From: Thiomonas sp. FB-Cd
Lineage (GTDB): Bacteria; Pseudomonadota; Gammaproteobacteria; Burkholderiales; Burkholderiaceae_C
DNA: 64,000 nt
Assembly (NCBI RefSeq): GCF_000733775.1
Contig: NZ_JPOE01000005.1
Coordinates: 1,493,315 to 1,557,314, forward strand
Reading direction: 5' to 3'
The stretch's first letter is position 1. Each line of letters begins with the position of its first letter. Below the pieces are notes generated by a model, which was not told the origin of the DNA, did not search any database, and saw only the letters and a list, made by a program, of their open reading frames with translations. Shown here one piece after another: positions 28,815 to 39,800 of the stretch. Position numbers and translations under genes: made by a program.

Positions 28815-29609
28815 TCATCGTGGAATCCAGGCGGCGGGGCGTTTGGCAAGAAACGCTGCGAACCCCTCGCGTGCCTCATCACCGCCGCGCACGCGAGTGA
28901 TGGTTTGTGCGGTCAACTCACGCACTTCTGCCGTGATCGGGCCGACTTCAAGCCCGGAAAAGAGCTGCTTGATCTCGCGCTGCGCATCGGGAGCCCCGGC
29001 CAGCAGCTCCGCGGCCATGGCGTCAATGGCCTCGTCGAGCCTGGCAGGCGACACGACGTCGTGCACGAGTCCAATGCGCAATGCTTCTGCGGCATCGATG
29101 CGCATGGTGGTCAGCGCCAGGCGTCGTGCCTGGCGGCGGCCTACCGCATTGGTGACATAGGGTCCAATCACCGCAGGAAGGATGCCGAACTTGGCCTCGC
29201 TGACGGCAAAGGTTGCGTTGTCCGCAGCAATCGCAATGTCACAGGCGCAAATCAGACCGACTCCCCCGCCAAGGGCGGCGCCTTGCACTCGCGCCACTGT
29301 GGGCTTAGGGCAGGAGTCGATGCGCCAGAGCATCGCGGCGAAACGCCGTGCGTCTTCCAGGTTCCATTCGTGCGAGGCCTGACTGGCACGTTGCATCCAC
29401 TGCAGATCGGCGCCCGCGCTGAAGTGCTTGCCATCCCCAGCCAGCACGATGACGCGTGTGGCGGGGTCCTCGGCAAGCTCCGAGAAGACACGATCGAGTT
29501 CGCCGATCATGGCTTCGTCGAAAGCATTGAAGACGGCCGGGCGCGACATGCTGACTTGGGTCACGCCAGCCGACCGTCGGGTCACCAGCAAGGTTCGCAG
29601 TGACTCCAT
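28815..29609 (-). CDS. Enoyl-CoA hydratase/isomerase family protein of the box cluster
   Basis: 264 residues with the crotonase fold: FNAFDEAMIGEL, the oxyanion-hole strand VLAGDGKHFSAGADLQWM, and VQGAALGGGVGLICACDIAIAADNATFAVSEAKFGI with the acidic residues of hydratases. The ATG overlaps the boxA stop (TGATG), so it is translated with boxA and likely works in the lower benzoyl-CoA route, hydrating a dehydroadipyl-CoA intermediate on the way to 3-oxoadipyl-CoA. A methylglutaconyl-CoA hydratase is also possible on sequence alone. Confidence 0.88.
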   Translation of the reverse strand: MESLRTLLVTRRSAGVTQVSMSRPAVFNAFDEAMIGELDRVFSELAEDPATRVIVLAGDGKHFSAGADLQWMQRASQASHEWNLEDARRFAAMLWRIDSCPKPTVARVQGAALGGGVGLICACDIAIAADNATFAVSEAKFGILPAVIGPYVTNAVGRRQARRLALTTMRIDAAEALRIGLVHDVVSPARLDEAIDAMAAELLAGAPDAQREIKQLFSGLEVGPITAEVRELTAQTITRVRGGDEAREGFAAFLAKRPAAWIPR

Positions 29610-30880
29610 CAGTAGGTCTCCAGATGAAGACGGCCTTGGCGTTTGAGCGCCGCCGCAAGTGTCTCCCAAGCCATGCCGGCTTCGGAGACAACATCCTGAA
29701 GCGCCAGCATGACGCCTTCTTCCATTGCCTTGAGACCGCAAACATAGATACACGTGTTTGGATCGGCGAGCAGTTCCGCGAGGTCGGCGCCGCGCTCGCG
29801 CATGGCATGCTGCACGTAGCGTTTTGGCTGTCCCGGAGTGCGCGAGAAGGCGAGGTTGATATCGATGAAGTCCTTCGGCAGGTTTTGCAGCGGCCCAAAG
29901 TACGGCAGCTCCTCCTTGGTGCGCGCTCCGAAGAACAGCATGAGTTTTCCACCGTCAAATTTTCCGGACTGCCGAAGCCGCCGGCGCCACTCCGTCATCG
30001 CGCGCATGGGGGCACTGCCGGTGCCTGTGCAGATCATCACGATGTTGGAACGCGGGTGGTTGGGCATCAGAAAGCTGGCGCCAAAGGGCCCGATCACGTG
30101 CACCTTGTCGCCGATGCGCAGATCGCACATGTAGTTCGATGCCACGCCACGCACGGCGTTGCCCTGATGATCTTCGAGCACCCGCTTGATCGTCAGTGAC
30201 AGGTTGTTGTAGCCAGGCCGTTCGCCGTTTCGTGGGCTTGCGACAGAGTACTGGCGGGCATGGTGCGGACGTCCCTGGGCATCCGCGCCCGGCGGGATGA
30301 TGCCGATGGACTGCCCCTCGAGGACAGGGAAGGGCATCGATCCGAAATCAAGCACGATGTGGTGCGTGTCATAGTCTGTGCCAACTTCCGTCACGCGCAC
30401 ATTGCCCACGACCGTCGCGATGATCGAGTGTTCAGGTGCCTTCGGGCCGTATAAGTTCGTGTAGGCATGGGCGGCTGACCAAGGCGGGATCGTTGCACCG
30501 AAGCTGCCACCCTTGAGCGTGGATTGATCGCCCGCGGGCGCAGTCGCTACATCCGACTCAAGCGGCTGTGGGATCTGCGCTGCGCTGGCATCAGCGAGTT
30601 GCTCCGCACTGAGTTCTGCTGGGAGCGTGTCCCATGCCAGCTGTTCCGTGACGCTGTAGGCGGCGTGGCGCTGCAGCGTGCGCCAGTTATCGATGGAGCC
30701 CGTAGGGCACGGTGAGATGCAATCCATGCACATATTGCACTTGCTGGCATCGACCACATAATTGCGCGAGTCGTGGGTAATGGCTCCGACCGGGCAAGTG
30801 GCTTCGCAGGTGTTGCAGCGGATGCAGATCTCAGGGTCGATCAGATGCTGACGGATGAGTGTGGTGGCAGCCATGTCCAT
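29609..30880 (-). CDS. boxA: Benzoyl-CoA 2,3-epoxidase reductase subunit BoxA
   Basis: 423 residues starting [20 protein letters not shown]. Two 4Fe-4S clusters are seen in the N-terminus ([12 protein letters not shown] and [12 protein letters not shown]), followed by a ferredoxin-NADP reductase-like FAD/NADP part ([42 protein letters not shown]). BoxA passes electrons from NADPH to BoxB. The ATG at 30880 has GGAGACCGCC directly before it, a better start than the ATG at 30892. Confidence 0.95.
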   Translation of the reverse strand: MDMAATTLIRQHLIDPEICIRCNTCEATCPVGAITHDSRNYVVDASKCNMCMDCISPCPTGSIDNWRTLQRHAAYSVTEQLAWDTLPAELSAEQLADASAAQIPQPLESDVATAPAGDQSTLKGGSFGATIPPWSAAHAYTNLYGPKAPEHSIIATVVGNVRVTEVGTDYDTHHIVLDFGSMPFPVLEGQSIGIIPPGADAQGRPHHARQYSVASPRNGERPGYNNLSLTIKRVLEDHQGNAVRGVASNYMCDLRIGDKVHVIGPFGASFLMPNHPRSNIVMICTGTGSAPMRAMTEWRRRLRQSGKFDGGKLMLFFGARTKEELPYFGPLQNLPKDFIDINLAFSRTPGQPKRYVQHAMRERGADLAELLADPNTCIYVCGLKAMEEGVMLALQDVVSEAGMAWETLAAALKRQGRLHLETY

Positions 30881-30951
30881 GGCGGTCTCCATAAGGCGGT
30901 GCGCGTCGGCTCAGGCGGGTCTGCCGTGGGCGGCGCGCACATCGCATGCGA

Positions 30952-32379
<1,428 letters not shown>

Positions 32380-32461
32380 CTTGGTCTCCAATCCTGAAGT
32401 AAATCCGGTGAACACAACGCATGGGCAGCGCGCCATCCGGCATCGCGCTGCAGGGTGAAGA

Positions 32462-34120
32462 TCAGACGCGGTTCCAATCGAAGGCCGCTTTGTCGCCCTT
32501 GCCGTAGACTTTCAAAGCGCCTTTGTCGCCGACCGCATTGGGCCGCTGGAAAATCCAGTTTTGCCAGGCCGTCAAGCGGCCAAACACGCGTGTGAACATG
32601 TTTTCAGGACCGTTGAAGCGCAGGTTGGCCTCCATCCCGGTCAGGGCGTCAGGCGACATGGCCACGCGCTCTTCAATGGCGATACGAATCTCGTCTGCCC
32701 AGTCGATGTCGTCAGGGTTGCTGGTCACGAGCCCCAAGGCGAATGCGGCGTCCGCATCGAGCGCCTGGGTTGCCTTGTCACGCACGGCATTGAGTGGTGC
32801 ATCTTCGCCGTAGAAGCGGCGCTCCAGCCGACTCTGGCCAGTGACCATCGGAAAAAGCCCGAAGTTGACTTCGTCGACAACGATTTTCGGTGCGCGCGCC
32901 GGGTCGTCCGGCAGCGCCAGCTGATAGATGCGGTCGCAGGCCAACGCAAGCTCAAGCAGGGTGCCAGCAAAGCACGAGCCGGGCTCCACCAATGCAAACA
33001 AGCTGCGCGACGAGACATCAAGCCGACTCAGGGTGCGTCGAAGAAGCCCGATGGTCTCACGCACGAGCCAATGGCCCCGGTTGGCCATCAGCGTGGCGTC
33101 AAGCAATCGCACGGCATCGGCTTCGCCCTCGGTCTTGATCAGCCAGGTGCCAATGTCGAGTTCGTTGGTGCGCATCGACAAAATGGCATCGTCGAGTTCG
33201 CGCACCATTTGCAGCGGGTACCACGCTGCGCCAAGGGCTTCGATCGCCGCCATGTCCGCAGGCTGGTTGCCGCGCGGGCCCTTGATGGTGAAGGTTGCCG
33301 TGCGCTTGGTGCGGTCGATCGCGACGGTGACGTTTGAATAACGCAACACGTCGACCTCAAGGTGACGCTCAATCGGGGTCAGGGCCACACCCTTGCCGCT
33401 TGCAGGGCGGTCGCTGGTGGCTGCCAGCTCGAGCGCGCGTTGTTGCACGGTATGCGCGAAAACTGCGGGTTTGGCGATGGCGTCAACGAGGCGCCAGTCC
33501 TTCGCCTTTTGACCACGCACACCTTCGGCGGTGGTGCAGAAGATGTCTGCAAGATCATGTCGCACGTGACGCTTGTCGGTGATGCGTGTGAGGCCGCCTG
33601 TCCCGGGCAGGACGCCCAGGAGGGGGACCTCGGGAAGGCTGACGGCGCTGGAGCGGTCATCGATCAGGATGATCTCGTCGCAAGCCAGGGCAAGTTCGTA
33701 GCCGCCGCCGGCGCAAGCACCATTGATCGCGGCGAGAAATTTCAGCCCGCTATGACGGGATGCATCTTCCATGCCGTTGCGTGTTTCGTTTGTGAACTTG
33801 CAGAAGTTGACCTTCCAGGAGTGGCTCGAGAGGCCCAGCATGAAAATATTCGCCCCGGAGCAGAAGACCTTGTCCTTGAGGCTGGTCAACACGACGGTAC
33901 GGACCTCGGGGTGCTCGAATCGGATGCGATTGAGGGCGTCGTTGAGTTCAATGTCGACGCCAAGGTCATAGCTGTTGAGCTTGAGCTTGTAGCCCGGGCG
34001 CAAGCCGGCGTTTTCGTCGAAATCCGCCGCCAGGGTCGCAATCGGACCGTCAAAGCTGAGTTTCCAGTGTTTGTAGCGAGAAGGGTCGGTCCGGTAATCG
34101 ACCTGAGACGACTGAGTCAC
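32462..34120 (-). CDS. boxC: 2,3-epoxybenzoyl-CoA dihydrolase BoxC (GTG start)
   Basis: 552 residues with two crotonase-like parts: FDENAGLRPGYKLKLNSYDLGVDIELNDA and INGACAGGGYELALACDEIILIDDRSSA in the first half, and a second with SCFAGTLLELALACDRIYQL. BoxC opens the epoxide ring to the dehydroadipyl-CoA semialdehyde plus formate. No ATG suits: the GTG at 34120 has AAGGAG 9 bases upstream and gives the family start xTQSSQVDYRTDPSRYKHWKL. First gene of boxC-boxB-boxA-hydratase. boxD (semialdehyde dehydrogenase) is not in this window. Confidence 0.95.
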   Translation of the reverse strand: MTQSSQVDYRTDPSRYKHWKLSFDGPIATLAADFDENAGLRPGYKLKLNSYDLGVDIELNDALNRIRFEHPEVRTVVLTSLKDKVFCSGANIFMLGLSSHSWKVNFCKFTNETRNGMEDASRHSGLKFLAAINGACAGGGYELALACDEIILIDDRSSAVSLPEVPLLGVLPGTGGLTRITDKRHVRHDLADIFCTTAEGVRGQKAKDWRLVDAIAKPAVFAHTVQQRALELAATSDRPASGKGVALTPIERHLEVDVLRYSNVTVAIDRTKRTATFTIKGPRGNQPADMAAIEALGAAWYPLQMVRELDDAILSMRTNELDIGTWLIKTEGEADAVRLLDATLMANRGHWLVRETIGLLRRTLSRLDVSSRSLFALVEPGSCFAGTLLELALACDRIYQLALPDDPARAPKIVVDEVNFGLFPMVTGQSRLERRFYGEDAPLNAVRDKATQALDADAAFALGLVTSNPDDIDWADEIRIAIEERVAMSPDALTGMEANLRFNGPENMFTRVFGRLTAWQNWIFQRPNAVGDKGALKVYGKGDKAAFDWNRV

Positions 34121-34151
34121 TTGAGTGCTCCTTGAACGTGTGGCAACAAAA

Positions 34152-34213
34152 TGCATATCCAATCGAAAGGCAGAATAATGCATGTTTTCGCCGGGAGCAA
34201 GCACTTTATTGCA
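34152..34213. promoter_or_regulatory. TGCA-rich putative BoxR operator upstream of boxC
   Basis: TGCA occurs at 34152, 34179 and 34210, two of them inside ATGCAT palindromes, in the 107 bases between boxR and boxC. BoxR/BzdR regulators are reported to bind TGCA-containing repeats and to be released by benzoyl-CoA. Assignment is by motif and position. Confidence 0.55.
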
Positions 34214-34227
34214 TTCTGATTGCGGGT

Positions 34228-35193
34228 TTACCCCTGGTTTTGAATTGCATCGCGAACGATGTGACGCAGCGTGAGAAACGTGGGGTGGAGCGGCTGGGCG
34301 CTGGTGTCGATGCTGAACTCAGCTTTGGAGTAAAACGCTGCGCGTCCGGCAAGAATGCTCTTGAGGTCGTGCATGGCCTCTTCGCTCGACGCCATCGGGC
34401 GCAGGTCACCCTGCGCGACGACGCGCTTCATATGGTCCTCTGGGCTTGCCTTGAGCCAGACCGTCGTGCAGTGGGCGAGCAGGAGATTGAAAGTCGAAGC
34501 ATCGGAAACCAGGCCACCGGGGGTGGCAATGACGGCCTCCGAGTAGATCTGAATGGATTCTTCGATGGCCCTGCGCTCGTAGCGCCGGTAGGCATTCATG
34601 CCATAGAGCGACTGGATTTCGGCGACGCTACAGCCCGCGAACTTCTCGATTTCTCGGCTGAGTTCGATGAACGGAAAGCCAAGATCCTCCGCGAGCATCT
34701 TGCCAAGGGTGGACTTGCCCGCACCACGAAGGCCAATAAGTGCGATGCGCGAGCTGTGCCTGGCATTTTCACCGCCGGTCCCAAGCATCTCGCCGATTGA
34801 TACGCGCACGCGCCGTAGCGTCCCTTCATCGCGGTGCTCGAGCAGTTCGCGGATCAGCAGCCATTCGGGTGATGAGGTCGTGATGTCGCCCAGAATCTCG
34901 GCAAGCGAGCACTGCAGGGCCTGCGACACCTGCAACAGCACGAGAATGGACGCGTTGCCGATGCCCCCTTCCAGATTCGCGAGGTGGCGCTCAGATACAT
35001 CAGACGCCAACGCGACCGCCTTGCGCGTGAGGCCGCGGCGGGCACGCAAGGCGCGCACGCGTTCGCCCAGCGCGACCAGAAAGGGGTTGCGTTCCGTATC
35101 CGCTTGGGCTGGCTCGCGCATCGACGCGCGGACGGACTGCGCGGGGGCCGTCAAGGCCTCCCCATGATTCATATGCAATATAGTGCTTGACAT
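34228..35193 (-). CDS. boxR: BoxR regulator: HTH domain fused to shikimate-kinase-like domain
   Basis: 321 residues. Residues ~40-100 form an HTH_3/XRE domain (LGERVRALRARRGLTRKAVALASDVSERHLANLEGG). Residues ~145-321 look like shikimate kinase, with P-loop IALIGLRGAGKSTLGKMLAEDL, FIELSREIEKFAG and VIATPGGLVS. In the BzdR/BoxR family this second domain binds benzoyl-CoA and does not need kinase activity. It lies directly upstream of boxC on the same strand, and TGCA motifs flank it on both sides. Confidence 0.93.
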   Translation of the reverse strand: MSSTILHMNHGEALTAPAQSVRASMREPAQADTERNPFLVALGERVRALRARRGLTRKAVALASDVSERHLANLEGGIGNASILVLLQVSQALQCSLAEILGDITTSSPEWLLIRELLEHRDEGTLRRVRVSIGEMLGTGGENARHSSRIALIGLRGAGKSTLGKMLAEDLGFPFIELSREIEKFAGCSVAEIQSLYGMNAYRRYERRAIEESIQIYSEAVIATPGGLVSDASTFNLLLAHCTTVWLKASPEDHMKRVVAQGDLRPMASSEEAMHDLKSILAGRAAFYSKAEFSIDTSAQPLHPTFLTLRHIVRDAIQNQG

Positions 35194-35236
35194 AGCTGAT
35201 TGGGAAAACTAAAGTCTGAATACGCAAAATACTGCA
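35174..35236. promoter_or_regulatory. TGCA motifs at the boxR / bclA divergent promoter
   Basis: TGCA at 35174 (in ATATGCAATAT) and 35233 (in CTGCATAT) flank the divergent start region of boxR and the DUF4863-bclA unit. They resemble the sites before boxC, suggesting one BoxR regulon for both strands. The first site overlaps the start of boxR. Confidence 0.45.
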
Positions 35237-35284
35237 TATTTGAGGCGGCGGCAAGCGCGACAATGGACAAGGAGCCGGGAAAAC

Positions 35285-35749
35285 ATGACATCTGCTGACC
35301 TACATCAACACATCGCACAAATTGCGGCGCAAATCCAGGATCTACCGCTCAATGGCGAGCTTGAGGCCTGGCTGAACCGCGAGCACGGCGCGGGAAGTTC
35401 CACGTTTGAGCAGATCAAGCGGGCCTGTCAATCGGGTGTCGACGCGGGTTGGCTGTGTCAGCGCGAGTCCGGGGGGATCCGCTATGGGCGCGTTTTCAAA
35501 CCTTCGACCGAGTTGCGCGGTTTTTCGGTCGACGTAGTTGACATGCATGACGTTGCGGGGCCGCATCACGCGCATCCGACGGGTGAGATTGACCTGATCA
35601 TGCCGCTTGACGCGGGCGCTGAGTTCGACGGTCGGCAGGCCGGATGGCTTGTCTATCCCCCCGGTTCGGCGCACAGGCCCACGGTCAGCAAGGGTCGAGC
35701 CCTGGTGCTCTACCTGTTGCCCGAAGGGCGCATCGAGTTCACGTCCTGA
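35285..35749 (+). CDS. DUF4863 protein of the box cluster
   Basis: 154 residues from ATG 35285 with AAGGAG upstream. The C-terminal half has a cupin-like look with GPHHAHPTGEIDLIMPLD and GWLVYPPGSAHRPTVSKG, giving three His and one Glu as possible metal ligands. DUF4863 includes 4-hydroxylaminobenzoate lyase (PnbB), and members recur beside benzoate-CoA ligase in box clusters without assigned function. Here it comes first in the unit that includes bclA. Confidence 0.8.
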   Translation: MTSADLHQHIAQIAAQIQDLPLNGELEAWLNREHGAGSSTFEQIKRACQSGVDAGWLCQRESGGIRYGRVFKPSTELRGFSVDVVDMHDVAGPHHAHPTGEIDLIMPLDAGAEFDGRQAGWLVYPPGSAHRPTVSKGRALVLYLLPEGRIEFTS

Positions 35750-35932
35750 TGGGGAGCATGAAGCGATGCGCAACATTCGGCGTGATGGCGGGGTTGGCCG
35801 CCTTGTGTCGAATGCGCACATCGGGGCACACCACAGTGCACACTGCGGGCGCGCGTGAAGGCGCTGGCTCAACACAAACCAATTCAAGCCGTGCATGTTG
35901 AAACGGCAAACACGCCATCAAAGGAGACCACC

Positions 35933-37522
35933 TTGAGCGCCGAACAGAACGCACCGCCCTTGCAATCCCGGTTCAACTTCGCCCAGTATCTGTTGGAGTG
36001 CAACGCCGGTCGCATCGAGAAACTCGCCTACGTCGATGACTTTGGCGCACTGAGTTATGGCGAGCTTGGTTTGCGCGTGCGCCAGATGGCCGCAGGACTG
36101 CGCAGCCTTGGCTTGAAGCGGGAAGAGCGGGTGTTGCTTGTGATGCAGGACTGCAACGACTGGCCCGTAGCGTTTCTTGGCGCCATGTATGCCGGCCTCG
36201 TCCCCGTACCTGTGAATACCCTGCTAACTGCTGACGACTATGCCTACATGCTCGAGCATTCACGGGCGCAAGCGGTCCTCGTGTCGGGTGCGGTTCTGCC
36301 CGCGCTGACGGCGGCGATGATCAAATCCGACCATGAGGTGCAAAAAGTGATTGTCTCGCACCCGGTGGCGCCGCTGCATCCGGCCGAGGTCGAATACGAG
36401 ACCTTCGTGAAGGCCCATGCTCCGGCGCCGCGGCCTGCATCGACGGGGCCTGATGATCCCGGCTTCTGGTTGTACTCGTCAGGCTCGACCGGTCGTCCGA
36501 AAGGGGCCGTGCATTCGCACTCCAACCCCTATTGGACCATCGAGCTCTACGCCAAGGCTGTGCTTGGGTTGACCGAAACTGACGTCTGCTTCTCAGCGGC
36601 AAAGCTCTTCTTTGCCTACGGGTTGGGCAATGCGCTGAGCTTCCCCCTCGGCGTTGGCGCCACCGTCATCCTGATGGCGGACCGGCCAACGCCCGATGCG
36701 GTCTTTCGACGCTGGCAGGCAGGGGTCAGTGGCATTCAACCCACGATTTTTTTCGGGGCGCCGACGGGATACTCCGGGATTCTTGCCCATCCGCAATTGC
36801 CTGCGCGGGGCGAGGTGGCGCTGCGGCTGGCATCGTCGGCCGGGGAAGCTCTGCCTGCGGAGATTGGCGAGCGGTTCAAGCGCCATTTTGGAGTCGACAT
36901 TGTCGATGGCATCGGCTCGACCGAAATGTTGCACATCTTTCTATCCAATCGACCGGAGCGCATTCGGTATGGCACGACGGGTTGGCCGGTGGCTGGGTAT
37001 GAGATTGAATTGCGTGGTGACGGCGAGAAGGCCGTGCCCGACGGCGAGCCCGGTGATCTGTACATCCACGGCCCGTCCAGCGCCCTGATGTATTGGGGCA
37101 ACCGCGATAAATCGCGCGAGACCTTCCAGGGGGGGTGGACGAAGAGCGGAGACAAATACATTCGCAATGCGGACGGAAGCTACACCTACGCCGGGCGCAG
37201 CGACGACATGCTCAAGGTCAGTGGCATCTATGTTTCGCCCTTCGAAATCGAAGCCACACTTGTCCAGCATCCATCGGTGCTGGAAGCAGCTGTTATTGGC
37301 ACTCCCGATGCGGAGGGTCTGACAAAGACCAAAGCGTTCGTGGTCCTCAAACAAGGCCACCAGGTCAGCGAGGCCGAGTTGAAGGTCTTCGTCAAGGATC
37401 GACTGGCCCCCTATAAATATCCGCGCCTGATCGAATTCGTCGACGACCTTCCCAAAACGGCCACAGGAAAGATCCAGCGCTTCAAGCTGCGCCAGCGCGA
37501 AGCTGCCGCTGCTTCCCACTAA
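35933..37522 (+). CDS. bclA: Benzoate-CoA ligase (TTG start)
   Basis: 529 residues of the acyl-AMP-forming family: WLYSSGSTGRPKGAVHSH (AMP motif), DGIGSTEMLHIFLSN, YTYAGRSDDMLKVSGIYVSPFEIE and the C-terminal PKTATGKIQRFKLR with the catalytic Lys. The TTG at 35933 has AAGGAG 6 bases upstream and gives the normal N-terminus SAEQNAPPLQSRFNFAQYLL; the ATG at 35855 lacks a ribosome site. It makes benzoyl-CoA from benzoate, CoA and ATP. Confidence 0.94.
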   Translation: MSAEQNAPPLQSRFNFAQYLLECNAGRIEKLAYVDDFGALSYGELGLRVRQMAAGLRSLGLKREERVLLVMQDCNDWPVAFLGAMYAGLVPVPVNTLLTADDYAYMLEHSRAQAVLVSGAVLPALTAAMIKSDHEVQKVIVSHPVAPLHPAEVEYETFVKAHAPAPRPASTGPDDPGFWLYSSGSTGRPKGAVHSHSNPYWTIELYAKAVLGLTETDVCFSAAKLFFAYGLGNALSFPLGVGATVILMADRPTPDAVFRRWQAGVSGIQPTIFFGAPTGYSGILAHPQLPARGEVALRLASSAGEALPAEIGERFKRHFGVDIVDGIGSTEMLHIFLSNRPERIRYGTTGWPVAGYEIELRGDGEKAVPDGEPGDLYIHGPSSALMYWGNRDKSRETFQGGWTKSGDKYIRNADGSYTYAGRSDDMLKVSGIYVSPFEIEATLVQHPSVLEAAVIGTPDAEGLTKTKAFVVLKQGHQVSEAELKVFVKDRLAPYKYPRLIEFVDDLPKTATGKIQRFKLRQREAAAASH

Positions 37523-37547
37523 CCCCTCACAACGCGCGATACCACCG

Positions 37548-38402
37548 ATGTCAATGAATTCGGATCACCAAGGAGAGGGTACAAAGCACCAGGCTGAACA
37601 CGATGATCCGCACTTCGCCGAGATTGACTGGGCTGGGCGACGTGTGCGCATCGAATACCAATGGGTCAGCCGCCATCTGTCCCAGGCTCCACTGCTCATC
37701 TTCCTGCATGAGGGTCTCGGCTCGCTGGCGATGTGGAAGGACTTCCCGCGGCGCATGTGCAGCGCTGCGCAATGCCGGGGACTGGTATTTTCGCGACCCG
37801 GATATGGTCGATCGACGCCACGCGCTCCGGATGAACTGTGGCAGCCGGACTTCATGCATCGCCAGGCCTGCGAGGTTCTGCCACGTCTTCTCGATGCGCT
37901 TGATGTGAGCCCGCAGCGAACCCGACCCTGGCTATTTGGGCATAGCGACGGCGGGTCGATCGCTTTGCTCTACGCCGCAAAGTTTCCTCGCTCCGTGGCG
38001 GGTGCCATCGTCGTGGCGCCCCATATCTTTGTGGAGGCGAAATCGGTTGCCAGCATCGAGGAGGCCCGCATGGCCTACCTTGAAACCGATCTGCCAAAAC
38101 GCCTCGGGCGCTACCACGACGACCCCGATTCTGCGTTTTGGGGCTGGAACCGCATCTGGCTGGACCCGAAGTTCCGCAACTGGTCGATCGAGCAGGAAAT
38201 CGCCAAGATCCGCTGCCCGACGCTTGCCGTGCAGGGCACGGATGACGAGTATGGGACCCTGGAGCAGATTCGCGGCATAGGCCGACTCGTGCCCACCGCC
38301 GAGTTGCTGGAAATCGCCCATTGTGGGCATTCTCCCCATCGCGACCGAAGCGACCAACTCATCGATGCCACGGTGCAGTTCATGGCGTCTCATGCGGAGT
38401 AG
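37548..38402 (+). CDS. Alpha/beta hydrolase 1 of the box cluster
   Basis: 284 residues. PLLIFLHEGLGSLAMWKDFP holds the oxyanion region, LFGHSDGGSIALLYA is the nucleophile elbow with Ser, and EIAHCGHSPHRDRSDQLI holds the catalytic His. It starts 25 bases after bclA and is surely co-transcribed. Similar hydrolases sit beside bclA in other box clusters; a thioesterase or ring-fission ester/lactone role is likely but unproven. Confidence 0.82.
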   Translation: MSMNSDHQGEGTKHQAEHDDPHFAEIDWAGRRVRIEYQWVSRHLSQAPLLIFLHEGLGSLAMWKDFPRRMCSAAQCRGLVFSRPGYGRSTPRAPDELWQPDFMHRQACEVLPRLLDALDVSPQRTRPWLFGHSDGGSIALLYAAKFPRSVAGAIVVAPHIFVEAKSVASIEEARMAYLETDLPKRLGRYHDDPDSAFWGWNRIWLDPKFRNWSIEQEIAKIRCPTLAVQGTDDEYGTLEQIRGIGRLVPTAELLEIAHCGHSPHRDRSDQLIDATVQFMASHAE

Positions 38403-38601
38403 CTCGCGCCGTCGCGACAAGATTCGTCGTTTTTCGCGAAAGCCGAGCCTCTTGTGTTGCCTTGCCGATTGCCGATTGCCCGATTTGCCGCTCAAGCGCA
38501 GCCGGCCTGCTCAAAATCCCAGCCCCGTCCCATGGCGGCGAGGCATCCATGCGGTCAGTCGCAAACGGTTGCTTCCAGGACCGATCAACCTATTGCAAAA
38601 C

Positions 38602-39477
38602 GTGAAAACCCCATACTCGGAATATCTCTGCGTCTTTGGCAGGCGTGTTCACCTGCGTCGTTGGGGGCGTGCATCCGCAAAGCCCCTGTTTTTACTGCAT
38701 GGCTGGATGGATGTATCGGCATCGTTTCAATTCATCGTTGACCATCTCTCTGGCGATTGGAACGTCATTGCTGTCGACTGGCCTGGTTTCGGGCTCTCGG
38801 ACTGGCTCAACCGGACCTATTATTTTCCGGACTATCTGGCAGTTCTTGATGCGGTCCTTGACAGGTATTCCCCATTCAGGGGGGCGCGGTTGGTGGGGCA
38901 TAGCATGGGCGGCAATATTGCCTGTCTTTATGCGGGCATCAGACCGCATAGGGTGGAGGCAGTCATGTCCTTGGAGGGTTTCGGGATCGCCCCGACGAGC
39001 CCGGCCATGGCGGGTGAGCGCGTGATCAAGTGGCTGGATCAGATCAAGGACGTTCGGCATCCGAAGCGCTATGCGAACCGTCAAGCTGTCGTGACCCGTC
39101 TGCTGGGGCGAGATCCCTATCTGACACAAGAGAAGGCGGAGTTCCTGGCGACGCACCTCACGTGCGGGGGGGATGTTGATCTGGCTTGGGCTGCCGATCC
39201 ATTCCATCGCGTTGCGAATCCCGTTCTTTATCGCCTCGATGAATCCGCGGCGATCTGGCGGAACATTACCTGTCCAGTGATCTGGGTTGTGGGCCGGGAG
39301 TCGGCGATCCACGAGGAGTTCGCGGCGCGCCCAGGTGACTGGGATATGCGCCAATCGTGTTTTCTGAAATTCAAGGAAATCTGGGTCGACGATGCAACGC
39401 ACATGCTGCATCATGACCGCCCGGATGTGATCGCCAGGTTGATCGACCACGAACTCAACGCCGCCCCACCACCCTAA
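38602..39477 (+). CDS. Alpha/beta hydrolase 2 of the box cluster
   Basis: 291 residues from GTG 38602 (VKTPYSEYLCVFGRRVHLRRWG); TTG at 38593 is another option. PLFLLHGWMDVSASFQ, LVGHSMGGNIACLYAG (Ser elbow) and WVDDATHMLHHDRPD (His) are present. Not closely similar to the preceding hydrolase. The 200-base gap before it carries no other gene. Role unknown; context suggests aromatic acid use. Confidence 0.78.
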   Translation: MKTPYSEYLCVFGRRVHLRRWGRASAKPLFLLHGWMDVSASFQFIVDHLSGDWNVIAVDWPGFGLSDWLNRTYYFPDYLAVLDAVLDRYSPFRGARLVGHSMGGNIACLYAGIRPHRVEAVMSLEGFGIAPTSPAMAGERVIKWLDQIKDVRHPKRYANRQAVVTRLLGRDPYLTQEKAEFLATHLTCGGDVDLAWAADPFHRVANPVLYRLDESAAIWRNITCPVIWVVGRESAIHEEFAARPGDWDMRQSCFLKFKEIWVDDATHMLHHDRPDVIARLIDHELNAAPPP

Positions 39478-39580
39478 AGGGCTGCGGCCAGGGTCCACGC
39501 GTGCATCGCGCGCACGACAGTGATCGAGCGGTCGCCACGCATGCGATCCGAGTACGGCGTGCCCATGCGCGTCAGCCATT

Positions 39581-39598
39581 TGCACCAATGCGGTGGCA
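39581..39598. promoter_or_regulatory. NtrC-like binding site upstream of the guanidine unit
   Basis: TGCACCAATGCGGTGGCA resembles the NtrC palindrome TGCACC-N5-GGTGCA with one extra base near the end. It lies ~150 bases before a sigma-54 promoter, the usual enhancer distance. Two GCACCAAAA repeats at ~39622-39655 may be further half sites. Confidence 0.5.
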
Positions 39599-39743
39599 TG
39601 CTGCAGGAATTTTCTGAAAAAGCACCAAAATCGATTATTAGCGCACCAAAAAAGCGTTAATTGCGACCAGGAAGGCTGCACCACTCGCACCGGGTGATGG
39701 TGCCTTCGTTCCCCCGCATGTCAGAGCCCCTGCTTCGAATTTC

Positions 39744-39759
39744 TGGCACATTTCCTGCT
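39744..39759 (+). promoter_or_regulatory. Sigma-54 promoter of the guanidine assimilation unit
   Basis: TGGCACATTTCCTGCT has the invariant GG and GC 10 bases apart and TGGCAC intact. Transcription would begin near 39770, about 30 bases before the guanidine-I aptamer. No other promoter is evident in this 478-base intergenic region. Confidence 0.72.
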
Positions 39760-39800
39760 TGAGTGGAATCAGGAGGCGCGATGCATGCGCGCACTAAGGT

